NCBI GenBank assembly: GCA_937895985.1
Contig: CALBKL010000008.1
Location: 1 to 7,129 of the forward strand
Direction: 5' to 3'
Length of the DNA stretch: 7,129 bases
Source: an uncultured Solobacterium sp.
GTDB lineage: Bacteria; Bacillota_I; Bacilli_A; Erysipelotrichales; Erysipelotrichaceae
The notes below the pieces were generated by a model that saw only the letters and a program-made list of their open reading frames with translations, searched no databases and had not been told where the DNA came from. The first letter of the stretch is position 1. Every line of letters starts with the position of its first letter. The position numbers and the translations under genes are program-made. Of the stretch, positions 1 through 6,243 are shown piece after piece.

Positions 1-231
1 TGCGGTTGGCTGCCATGTAGTCGTTGGAAAACTAGTTGAACCAAGCTTCCAAGAAGAAATGACAGTATAGATTAACATCATTAATACGAGTGATAAAATA
101 CTGTGATGTTTTTCGGATTTAAAATAATATAGCTGATATAAAAAATAACCGATGATCAATATCACAAAGGTAAAACATAACAAGATTAAAAATTCACTAT
201 TTGAAAACAATAATAAACTCAATTTTTCCAT
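1..231 (-). CDS. Partial membrane protein, N-terminal 77 residues, function unknown
   Basis: The minus strand is open from an ATG at 229-231 to the left edge, 77 codons without a stop, so the gene is cut by the window. A GGAG ribosome binding site (240-243) lies 8 nt before the ATG. Two hydrophobic segments are visible, about residues 14-36 (FLILLCFTFVILIIGYF core) and 45-60 (ILSLVLMMLIYTVISS). They are joined by a short charged loop (FKSEKHH), which under the positive-inside rule would be cytoplasmic, so the chain would leave the membrane outside the cell at about residue 60. The exported part begins WKLGSTSFPTTTWQPT. From memory, LGSTxxPxTxW-like stretches occur in discoidin-like modules of large Gram-positive membrane glycosyltransferases and surface proteins, but too little is present to name a family. 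It is divergent from groES. A competing 22-codon plus-strand frame (2-70) is judged to be chance. Confidence 0.68.
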   Translation of the reverse strand, partial: MEKLSLLLFSNSEFLILLCFTFVILIIGYFLYQLYYFKSEKHHSILSLVLMMLIYTVISSWKLGSTSFPTTTWQPTA

Positions 232-249
232 AATTTGAACTCCAACCCT

Positions 250-255
250 ATTATA
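250..255 (-). promoter_or_regulatory. Candidate -10 box for the leftward membrane-protein gene
   Basis: The minus strand reads TATAAT here, a perfect -10 hexamer, 18 nt upstream of the ATG at 231. No good -35 hexamer lies 16-18 nt further upstream (the best is TGATGA at 273-278). A start site 6-7 nt downstream would place the GGAG ribosome binding site almost at the 5' end of the transcript, which is unusually tight. The match may therefore be chance in AT-rich DNA. Confidence 0.35.
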
Positions 256-284
256 CAAGAAAAGTTTTATCCTCATCACTCTTA

Positions 285-315
285 TTGACACAGTGATAGA
301 AAGTGCTAAGATAAT
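285..315 (+). promoter_or_regulatory. groESL promoter (sigma-A type)
   Basis: A perfect -35 hexamer TTGACA lies at 285-290. Two overlapping -10 candidates follow: TAAGAT at 307-312 with a 16-nt spacer (4 of 6 matches), and GATAAT at 310-315 with a 19-nt spacer (5 of 6). Either would start transcription at about 319-322, the left edge of the CIRCE operator, which is the usual geometry for HrcA control. This is a housekeeping promoter held down by a repressor rather than one needing a heat-shock sigma factor. Confidence 0.8.
301..309 (+). promoter_or_regulatory. Extra CIRCE-like half-site inside the groESL promoter
   Basis: AAGTGCTAA matches the right CIRCE half-site GAGTGCTAA in 8 of 9 positions and sits between the -35 and -10 boxes. 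With the left arm of the real CIRCE (321-329) it forms a second, outward-facing inverted repeat, 8 bp per arm with an 11-nt gap. Whether HrcA touches it is unknown, and the overlap with TAAGAT may constrain part of the sequence. Confidence 0.4.
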
Positions 316-320
316 TTATG

Positions 321-347
321 TTAGCACTATATGTATTAGAGTGCTAA
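321..347 (+). promoter_or_regulatory. CIRCE operator (HrcA binding site) of groESL
   Basis: TTAGCACTA (321-329), a 9-nt spacer, and GAGTGCTAA (339-347) match the CIRCE consensus TTAGCACTC-N9-GAGTGCTAA in 17 of 18 arm positions. The single deviation is the last base of the left arm. The element lies at the predicted transcription start and ends 1 nt before the AGGAGG of groES. It can therefore act as a DNA operator for the heat-labile repressor HrcA and also form a hairpin at the 5' end of the mRNA, both documented for CIRCE elements in other bacteria. The hrcA gene itself is not in this window. Confidence 0.97.
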
Positions 348-348
348 A

Positions 349-354
349 AGGAGG
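349..354 (+). promoter_or_regulatory. Ribosome binding site that fixes the groES start
   Basis: A perfect AGGAGG lies 7 nt before the ATG at 362. The frame stays open upstream to a GTG at 293, but that codon lies ahead of the predicted transcription start and its reading would run through the promoter and CIRCE, so ATG 362 is the start. Confidence 0.92.
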
Positions 355-361
355 AATAAAC

Positions 362-643
362 ATGTTAAAACCATTACGTGATTATGTAGTCTTAGAAAAA
401 GCGAAAGAAGAAGAGAAAACAAAGAGCGGTATTATTTTGACAGAACAGCCAAAGGAAGAACCTGGAAAGGGTATTGTTGTGGCTGTAGGACCTGGTAAGA
501 TGGAAAATGGGAAATTAATACCATTGGAATTACAGGTTGGTCAAAAGGTTGTATATAAAAAATATTCTGGAACTGAAATCAAAGAAAATCAAAAAGAGTA
601 TCTATTAATCGAAGCAGAAAATATTCTTGCGATTGTAGAATAA
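362..643 (+). CDS. groES: Co-chaperonin GroES (Hsp10)
   Basis: GroES forms the seven-subunit lid that caps the GroEL ring and closes the cytoplasmic folding chamber in an ATP-dependent cycle. The protein has 93 residues, normal for the family. It opens with the typical MLKPLRDYVVLEK, followed by the flexible mobile loop (about residues 15-33) whose hydrophobic tripeptide I24-I25-L26, within SGIIL, docks onto the GroEL apical domain. The mid-part KGIVVAVGPGK (36-46) is the conserved first beta-barrel stretch. The roof region around ENGKLIP is short, and the ending ENILAIVE is the usual C-terminus, so the gene is complete. It is the first gene of the groESL operon, 20 nt before groEL, under the TTGACA promoter and CIRCE. 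The mobile loop is rich in Lys and Glu (KEEEKTKS), a variable feature of the family. Confidence 0.97.
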   Translation: MLKPLRDYVVLEKAKEEEKTKSGIILTEQPKEEPGKGIVVAVGPGKMENGKLIPLELQVGQKVVYKKYSGTEIKENQKEYLLIEAENILAIVE

Positions 644-648
644 AGTAG

Positions 649-2276
<1,628 letters not shown>

Positions 2277-2277
<1 letters not shown>

Positions 2278-2302
2278 AAGATAGCTTAGGCTATCTTTTT
2301 TT
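2277..2302 (+). terminator. Rho-independent terminator of groESL
   Basis: A hairpin with arms AAAGATAGC (2277-2285) and GCTATCTTT (2290-2298), a 4-nt loop TTAG, and a run of seven T (2296-2302). The stem begins at the last base of the groEL stop codon, so the operon ends here. Confidence 0.93.
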
Positions 2303-2306
2303 AGGC

Positions 2307-2335
2307 TTGCAATTTATAAAAAGATATCTTATCTT
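2307..2335 (+). promoter_or_regulatory. Possible weak promoter for the HAD phosphatase gene
   Basis: TTGCAA (2307-2312, 4 of 6) and TATCTT (2330-2335, 4 of 6) are separated by 17 nt and lie between the groEL terminator and the next gene. A promoter is expected here because the terminator isolates the gene, but the boxes are poor and the region is AT-rich. Confidence 0.35.
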
Positions 2336-2352
2336 GTAAAAGCAATCAGAAT

Positions 2353-2356
2353 GGAG
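2353..2356 (+). promoter_or_regulatory. Ribosome binding site that decides the HAD gene start
   Basis: GGAG lies 6 nt before ATG 2363. An in-frame ATG at 2351 overlaps this GGAG and has no comparable site in front of it, so the start is taken as 2363. The protein then begins MNVYDWDDT, with motif I at the very N-terminus as is normal for HAD enzymes. Confidence 0.75.
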
Positions 2357-2362
2357 ATTACA

Positions 2363-2926
2363 ATGAACGTTTACGATTGGGATGATACAATCTACCGTGG
2401 TGATTCCACTGTGGGTTTTGTGAAATATCTTTGGCTACATCGCCCTAAAACATTAATCAATTTACCGCGCACGGTTTGGTTTGGACTTTTGTATGTGCTA
2501 CACATTGTGCCTAAGTTAACTTTCAAATCAAATCTATATCGCATGTTTCGTTATGTAGAAGATATGGAAAAAGTAGTTGAAGACTATACAAGTAGCCATT
2601 TAGACCATGTAAAGCAGTGGTATAAAGATACACAGAAAGAAGATGATGTAGTTATTTCTGCTTCACCAGAATTTTTAATTCAATCTTTCTCTAAGAAGGT
2701 CGGTATTAAAACATGCATGGCCAGTGTAGTAGATATGCACACGGGTGAGTATAGTGGACTCAATTGTCATGGAGAAGAGAAGGTGCGTCGTTATCGAGAA
2801 GTATTCAACGATACAACAATTGAAAACTTCTATTCCGATTCTTATTCTGATACACCACTAGCAAGAATCGCTGAGAATGCATATCTTGTAAAGGGAGATA
2901 ACTTGCTTCCTTGGGATAAGGAATAA
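2363..2926 (+). CDS. HAD-superfamily phosphatase, subfamily IB-like
   Basis: This is a probable cytoplasmic Mg2+-dependent phosphatase of 187 residues. All four HAD motifs are visible. Motif I is DWDDT (5-9), with nucleophile D5 and acid/base D7. Motif II is S99 in VVISAS. Motif III is K140 in GEEKVRR. Motif IV is FYSDSYSDTPLA (156-167), with D159 and D163 for Mg2+. The order and the ending AYLVKGDNLLPW resemble the phosphoserine-phosphatase-like IB group. An alpha-helical cap lies between motifs I and II (about 15-90), with a strongly hydrophobic stretch at 31-50 that might touch the membrane or simply be cap core. The substrate cannot be told: related proteins act on small phosphomonoesters, and it should not be called SerB on this evidence. 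It stands alone between the groESL terminator and a bidirectional terminator shared with pta. Confidence 0.9.
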   Translation: MNVYDWDDTIYRGDSTVGFVKYLWLHRPKTLINLPRTVWFGLLYVLHIVPKLTFKSNLYRMFRYVEDMEKVVEDYTSSHLDHVKQWYKDTQKEDDVVISASPEFLIQSFSKKVGIKTCMASVVDMHTGEYSGLNCHGEEKVRRYREVFNDTTIENFYSDSYSDTPLARIAENAYLVKGDNLLPWDKE

Positions 2927-2940
2927 ATTATATACAATAA

Positions 2941-2971
2941 AAGAGATATCCGTACAGATATCTCTTATTTT
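2941..2971. terminator. Bidirectional terminator between the HAD gene and pta
   Basis: A perfect 10-bp stem, AAGAGATATC (2941-2950) and GATATCTCTT (2957-2966), surrounds a 6-nt loop CGTACA. On the plus strand TATTTTTATTT follows, and on the minus strand TTTTATTG follows. The two flanking genes converge, so one hairpin can stop both transcripts. Confidence 0.92.
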
Positions 2972-2999
2972 TATTTGTATGCAAGCATACACTTAATTA

Positions 3000-4004
3000 T
3001 TATTTAGCGTTTTGTGCTTGTACAGCTGTTAAGGCTACTACACCAACGATATCTTCCCAAGAACATCCACGGGATAGATCGTTAACTGGTTTAGCAATAC
3101 CTTGTAACATTGGTCCATACGCTTCAGCCTTAGCTAAGCGTTGTACTAACTTGTAACCAACATTACCACCATCAAGGTTAGGGAAAATGAGTACGTTTGC
3201 TTGACCTGCAACAGGGGAACCTGGAGCCTTAGTTGCGGCAACTTCTGGAACGATAGCTGCATCTAACTGTAATTCACCATCACATACTAAATCTGGATAT
3301 TGTTGGTGAGCAATTTCAACCGCATTTACAACCTTATCTACTAATGCATGTTTTGCGCTTCCCTTTGTGGAGTGGGAAAGGAAAGCAACCTTTGGTTCAG
3401 CTCCTACAAGGGTTCTAAATGTATTTGCTGTATCGTTAGCGATAGCTGCTAAGCTTTCACTGTCTGGATCTTGGTTTAGACCACAGTCTGCAAATGCAAA
3501 TGTTCCATTATAACCAAATTCGCAATTTGGAACGTCCATGATGAAGAAGCCTGAAACTAACTTCGCACCTGGTGCTGTACGTAAGATTTGTAATGCTGGA
3601 CGTAATGTATTTGCTGTAGAGTGGCAAGCTCCTGATACAAGACCATCAGCACCACCTGTCTTTAATACCATGACACCGAATGTTGTGCGATCGCTTAATA
3701 ATGCTTCACGAGCAGCTTCAGGAGTCATACCCTTAGCCTTACGTAATTCATATAATGTGTTTACATATTCTTCTAACTTGTCAGAAGTTTCTGGGTTGAT
3801 GATTCTTGCACCATCAATGTTAACGCCATATTTCTCTGCATCTGCTTTTACAGTTGCTTCATCACCAATTAAAATTAGGTTTGCTGTCTTTTCTTCTAAG
3901 ATCTTTGCAGCTGCACGAAGTGTTCTTTCGTCTTCTGATTCTGGTAACACAATTGTTTTTATATCTTGTTTAGCTCTTTCTTTAATTCCGTCAATAAATG
4001 ACAT
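3000..4004 (-). CDS. pta: Phosphate acetyltransferase (phosphotransacetylase)
   Basis: The enzyme interconverts acetyl-CoA + phosphate and acetyl phosphate + CoA in the cytoplasm. With acetate kinase it yields ATP from fermentation, and acetyl phosphate can also phosphorylate response regulators. The 334 residues cover the whole short, single-domain Pta; the N-terminal regulatory domains of the E. coli type are absent. Visible landmarks are IVLPESEDERTLRAA (18-32), GVMVLKTGGADGLVSGACHST (110-130, the CoA/phosphate cleft region), and LIFPNLDGGNVGYK (272-285). Near the end, KPVNDLSRGCSWEDIV (305-320) holds S311, R312 and D318, equivalent to the catalytic S309, R310 and D316 of the Methanosarcina enzyme. 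ATG 4004 is chosen over one at 4037 because AAGGAGG lies 8 nt ahead of it and MSFIDGIKERA is the usual family beginning. No ackA adjoins it. The coding strand opposes its neighbours. Confidence 0.97.
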   Translation of the reverse strand: MSFIDGIKERAKQDIKTIVLPESEDERTLRAAAKILEEKTANLILIGDEATVKADAEKYGVNIDGARIINPETSDKLEEYVNTLYELRKAKGMTPEAAREALLSDRTTFGVMVLKTGGADGLVSGACHSTANTLRPALQILRTAPGAKLVSGFFIMDVPNCEFGYNGTFAFADCGLNQDPDSESLAAIANDTANTFRTLVGAEPKVAFLSHSTKGSAKHALVDKVVNAVEIAHQQYPDLVCDGELQLDAAIVPEVAATKAPGSPVAGQANVLIFPNLDGGNVGYKLVQRLAKAEAYGPMLQGIAKPVNDLSRGCSWEDIVGVVALTAVQAQNAK

Positions 4005-4012
4005 AGTTATTT

Positions 4013-4019
4013 CCTCCTT
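4013..4019 (-). promoter_or_regulatory. Ribosome binding site that fixes the pta start
   Basis: AAGGAGG on the minus strand lies 8 nt before the ATG at 4002-4004. The longer frame starting at 4037 has no such site and adds 11 residues (MIILMFKEEIT) that are not typical of Pta. Confidence 0.92.
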
Positions 4020-4030
4020 GAACATTAAAA

Positions 4031-4051
4031 TTATCACGCTAACTGTGAAAA
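4031..4051. repeat. Inverted repeat at the pta transcription start, possible operator
   Basis: TTATCAC (4031-4037) and GTGAAAA (4045-4051) form arms with 6 of 7 pairs around a 7-nt centre, in the pta leader just downstream of its -10 box. The TCAC-N7-GTGA polarity is the reverse of the CRP and Rex patterns (TGTGA then TCACA), so no known regulator is assigned. Confidence 0.4.
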
Positions 4052-4058
4052 AAGTCCA

Positions 4059-4064
4059 ATTATA
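4059..4064 (-). promoter_or_regulatory. -10 box of the pta promoter
   Basis: The minus strand reads TATAAT, 54 nt upstream of the pta ATG and 39 nt upstream of its ribosome binding site. No good -35 sits 16-18 nt upstream (TATTTT at 4082-4087), so the promoter may need help from an activator or A-tract DNA. The region upstream is rich in A and T tracts. Confidence 0.6.
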
Positions 4065-4137
4065 TAGTTGAAATCTTGAAAAAAATATAAATTTAACTAA
4101 TTTTATAAAAGGATTGAAATTTAAAAATCATGCAAAG

Positions 4138-4146
4138 TGTTATAAT
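4138..4146 (+). promoter_or_regulatory. Extended -10 promoter of the epimerase-nagB operon
   Basis: TGTTATAAT is a perfect TATAAT (4141-4146) with the extended TGn element. The -35 is weak or misplaced: TTGAAA at 4114-4119 gives a 21-nt spacer and TTTAAA at 4120-4125 gives 15 nt. Transcription would start near 4152-4153, leaving a leader of about 18-19 nt before the ATG at 4171. Confidence 0.7.
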
Positions 4147-4170
4147 AAAGCCAATGAGTTGGGGGAATAT

Positions 4171-4983
4171 ATGTCTACGTATACAATTCAAAATTCATTT
4201 GTATCAGTAACGATTGATGAATATGCAGCTGAAATACATAGTTTCTTCGATCGTGAAACGAGCATTGAAGCAATGTGGCAAGGTGATAAGACTTATTGGG
4301 CTGGAAGAAATCCAATCTTATTTCCGATGGTTGGTAAAACTTGGGATGGTATTCTTCATATTAAAGGAAACGAATATCATACTGGAAACCATGGCTTTGC
4401 TAGAAATAGTGAATTTAGATGTATCAAACATACCGATACTCAAATCGTAATGGAACTATGTGATTGTGAAGAAACGCTAGCACAATATCCATTTCACTTC
4501 CGACTTGAAGTTACGTATTCTTTGGAGGGTAAGAAGTTAGATATTGCATATCGTATTGAAAATCGAAATACCTGTATAATGCCATTTAACTTTGGATTGC
4601 ATCCTGCATTCAATTGCCCACTTGAAAAAGATAAAACATTTGATGCATACCGTTTAGAATTGAATCAAAAGGAACTATTAAACAATCAAGAAGTAGATGT
4701 GATTGCTTTGGATAAAGATGCATTAAAGAAAACAATCATCATCCAAAATCCACGTAGTACCTGTACGAAATTAACGGATGGTATTCATGGTGTACAGGTG
4801 GAATATCAGGGCTACCCATGGCTTGCGTATTGGTCACCCTATGCACCGTTTGTGTGTATCGAGCCATGGTACTCACATACAGATTTTGAGAAGAATGAAG
4901 TTCCATTTGAAAAACGTGAAGGAACAATATTATTAGATGTAAATGATAGCTGGCAAACAGCGTATTCAATAACACTATTCTAA
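4171..4983 (+). CDS. Aldose 1-epimerase family protein (GalM/LacX-like)
   Basis: A cytoplasmic mutarotase-fold protein of 270 residues that should interconvert the alpha and beta anomers of an aldose or a sugar phosphate. The family beta-sandwich is complete: NPILFPMVGK (47-56), HGFARNSEF (74-82), YPFHFRLEVTYSLEG (106-120), FNFGLHPAFNCPL (139-151) and FVCIEPWYSHTDFE (227-240). H74 and H144 are the likely substrate-binding and acid histidines and E231 the base, by analogy with GalM. The sequence pattern is that of the LacX-type branch, whose true sugar is mostly untested. ATG 4171 is preferred over an in-frame TTG at 4114 because the TTG lies upstream of the promoter. The ribosome binding site GGGGGA (4161-4166) is G-rich and only 4 nt away, so translation may be moderate. 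It lies 18 nt before nagB, which hints at a role in amino-sugar use. Confidence 0.93.
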   Translation: MSTYTIQNSFVSVTIDEYAAEIHSFFDRETSIEAMWQGDKTYWAGRNPILFPMVGKTWDGILHIKGNEYHTGNHGFARNSEFRCIKHTDTQIVMELCDCEETLAQYPFHFRLEVTYSLEGKKLDIAYRIENRNTCIMPFNFGLHPAFNCPLEKDKTFDAYRLELNQKELLNNQEVDVIALDKDALKKTIIIQNPRSTCTKLTDGIHGVQVEYQGYPWLAYWSPYAPFVCIEPWYSHTDFEKNEVPFEKREGTILLDVNDSWQTAYSITLF

Positions 4984-5001
4984 AAAGAAGGAGAAAGAAA
5001 A

Positions 5002-5730
5002 ATGTTAAAAATTGTTATCGCAGATTCCTACGACCAAGTAAGTGAAGAAGCATTTAAAATCATGCGTCAGGTTGTAGAGAAGGAAAATCCAGTATTAGGA
5101 TTGGCTACGGGTTCTACACCGGTTGGTTTGTACAAGAAGATGATTGCAGATCATAAGACAAATGGTACATCTTATAAGAATGCTATTACATTCAACTTAG
5201 ATGAATATGTTGGATTACCACGTAATCACGAACAGAGTTACTATACATTCATGCATGATAATCTCTTTAACGAGATTGACGTTCCTGAAGAGAATATTCA
5301 CATTCCTAATGGTGAAGCAGCAGATCCTGAAGCTGAATGCGTACGTTATGAAAGTGAAATGGCAAAGTATGTGGTAGACGTACAGGTACTTGGCATCGGT
5401 TCTGATGGACACATCGCTTTTAATGAGCCAGGTGCAGCGTTCGATAGTTTGACACATACAATGGAACTAACAGAACAGACACGTAAGGACAATGCTCGCT
5501 TCTTTGGTGGTGATATTGACCAAGTTCCTACACTTGCAATTACCCAGGGTTTAGGCACAATCATGCGTGCGAAGAAGATTATTTTAATCGCTACAGGCGC
5601 AAATAAGGCTGATGCAGTATACGGTATGATAAAGGGTCCTAAGACAACAGAATGTCCAGCAAGTATTTTACAGGATCACCCAGATGTAACTGTTATTCTA
5701 GATGAAGCAGCTGCCGCAAAAATTAAATAG
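5002..5730 (+). CDS. nagB: Glucosamine-6-phosphate deaminase
   Basis: NagB converts glucosamine-6-phosphate to fructose-6-phosphate and ammonia, the last step by which N-acetylglucosamine and sialic acid feed glycolysis. The protein has 242 residues, the length of Bacillus-type NagB, and lacks the longer C-terminus of the allosteric E. coli enzyme (266 residues), so GlcNAc-6-P activation is not expected. The phosphate-binding LGLATGSTPVGLY (32-44) is present, as are LDEYVGL (66-72) with D67 and GIGSDGHIAFNEPG (131-144) with D135, H137 and E142, matching E. coli D72, D141, H143 and E148. AGAAGGAG (4986-4993) precedes the ATG by 8 nt. It probably shares a transcript with the upstream epimerase. 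No nagA, PTS gene or regulator lies in the window, so the rest of the pathway is elsewhere. No terminator is seen after it. Confidence 0.98.
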   Translation: MLKIVIADSYDQVSEEAFKIMRQVVEKENPVLGLATGSTPVGLYKKMIADHKTNGTSYKNAITFNLDEYVGLPRNHEQSYYTFMHDNLFNEIDVPEENIHIPNGEAADPEAECVRYESEMAKYVVDVQVLGIGSDGHIAFNEPGAAFDSLTHTMELTEQTRKDNARFFGGDIDQVPTLAITQGLGTIMRAKKIILIATGANKADAVYGMIKGPKTTECPASILQDHPDVTVILDEAAAAKIK

Positions 5731-5742
5731 GGCATAATTCTT

Positions 5743-5771
5743 TTGTATCAAATATATTTATGCGATAATAT
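5743..5771 (+). promoter_or_regulatory. trxA promoter
   Basis: TTGTAT (5743-5748, 4 of 6) is followed after 17 nt by TAATAT (5766-5771), and an overlapping extended -10, TGCGATAAT (5761-5769), is also present. The start would be about 15 nt before the ATG at 5792, just upstream of or at the GGAGGT (5778-5783), so the leader is very short. trxA may also be read from the nagB transcript. Confidence 0.55.
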
Positions 5772-5791
5772 GTTCACGGAGGTATTCAAAA

Positions 5792-6103
5792 ATGGATATT
5801 ATTAAGAATAAAGCAGAATATGACCAAGTATTAGCTGATAACAAATCAGTATTTGTAGACTTTTACGCTGACTGGTGTGGACCATGTAAGATGGTTGGAC
5901 CAGTTCTTGAAGAAATTTCTAAGGACTATACAGACATTAAGTTTGTAAAGGTAAATGTTGATGACAATCCTGAGATTGCTCAACAGTATGGAATTATGTC
6001 TATTCCTACAATGATTGGCTTCAAGAATGGCGAAAAGGTAGCTTCTTCTTTAGGTTTCATGCCAAGAGAAGAACTCGAAGCTGTTGTTAAGCAGACTTTA
6101 TAA
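5792..6103 (+). CDS. trxA: Thioredoxin
   Basis: A small cytoplasmic disulfide reductase that hands electrons from thioredoxin reductase to ribonucleotide reductase, peroxiredoxins and other targets. The 103 residues are the standard single thioredoxin fold. The active site WCGPC (28-32, with C29 nucleophile and C32 resolving) follows VFVDFYADW, the buried Asp is D23, VKVNVDDNPEIAQQYGI (52-68) is the conserved third strand and helix, and the cis-proline is P72 in SIPT. The stretch after FKNGEKV reads ASSLGFMPREEL, where most thioredoxins have VGAxxKxxL, a small change near the substrate groove. There is no signal peptide. GGAGGT lies 8 nt before the ATG. A terminator closes the unit, and no trxB is adjacent. 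Confidence 0.98.
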   Translation: MDIIKNKAEYDQVLADNKSVFVDFYADWCGPCKMVGPVLEEISKDYTDIKFVKVNVDDNPEIAQQYGIMSIPTMIGFKNGEKVASSLGFMPREELEAVVKQTL

Positions 6104-6111
6104 GAACGTCT

Positions 6112-6137
6112 AAAGAGTGGGTGAAAACCCACTTTTT
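6112..6137 (+). terminator. Rho-independent terminator of trxA
   Basis: The core stem AGTGGGT (6116-6122) and ACCCACT (6127-6133) closes a GAAA tetraloop of the stable GNRA type. The stem extends by AAAG/TTTT pairing to 11 bp, and a T run (6133-6137) follows. The stem is 8 nt past the trxA stop. Confidence 0.94.
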
Positions 6138-6155
6138 ATATAGCAAGGGTTTTTT
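6124..6155 (+). other. Alternative hairpin overlapping the trxA terminator
   Basis: AAAACCC (6124-6130) can also pair with GGGTTTT (6147-6153), a 7-bp stem with a 16-nt loop at the head of a six-T run (6150-6155). It uses the same ACCC strand as the first terminator, so the two structures exclude each other. It is most simply a weak backup terminator. Confidence 0.4.
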
Positions 6156-6209
6156 ATATAAAGTACAGTGCTTCCTTAGTATTCCCTATGAAGAAATAAG
6201 GGTTAATAG

Positions 6210-6215
6210 TATAAT
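6210..6215 (+). promoter_or_regulatory. Candidate -10 box of the amidohydrolase gene
   Basis: A perfect TATAAT lies 28 nt before the ATG at 6244, after the trxA terminator. The hexamer 17 nt upstream (TATGAA, 6187-6192) is a poor -35. Transcription would start near 6222. Confidence 0.5.
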
Positions 6216-6243
6216 CTTTAAGAAGAAATGGAGATCATCACAT

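Noticed and set aside
2..70. Plus-strand open frame of 22 codons ending in TAG, which could be the tail of a rightward gene.
   Set aside because: It overlaps the better supported minus-strand gene, which has a start, a ribosome binding site and two membrane segments. The short peptide (VVVGKLVEPSFQEEMTV end) matches no family I can name.
74..113. AACATCA and TGATGTT arms followed by five T, resembling a terminator.
   Set aside because: The arms are 7 bp and AT-rich with a 23-nt loop, and they fall inside the minus-strand coding frame.
293..361. Upstream GTG extension of groES.
   Set aside because: It would translate the promoter and CIRCE and start before the likely transcription start; the AGGAGG at 349-354 serves the ATG at 362.
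3538..4071. 177-codon plus-strand frame opposite pta.
   Set aside because: It is an antisense shadow of a fully recognisable Pta gene and its translation shows no family features or suitable ribosome binding site.
4114..4170. TTG-initiated longer N-terminus of the epimerase.
   Set aside because: The TGTTATAAT promoter lies within this segment, so it would not be transcribed from it, and the family fold begins at about residue 4 of the shorter form.
6161..6212. Imperfect palindrome AAGTACAGTGCTT and a repeated TAGTAT ahead of the amidohydrolase.
   Set aside because: The arms are short and mismatched and the repeat is six AT-rich bases; neither exceeds what chance gives in this composition.
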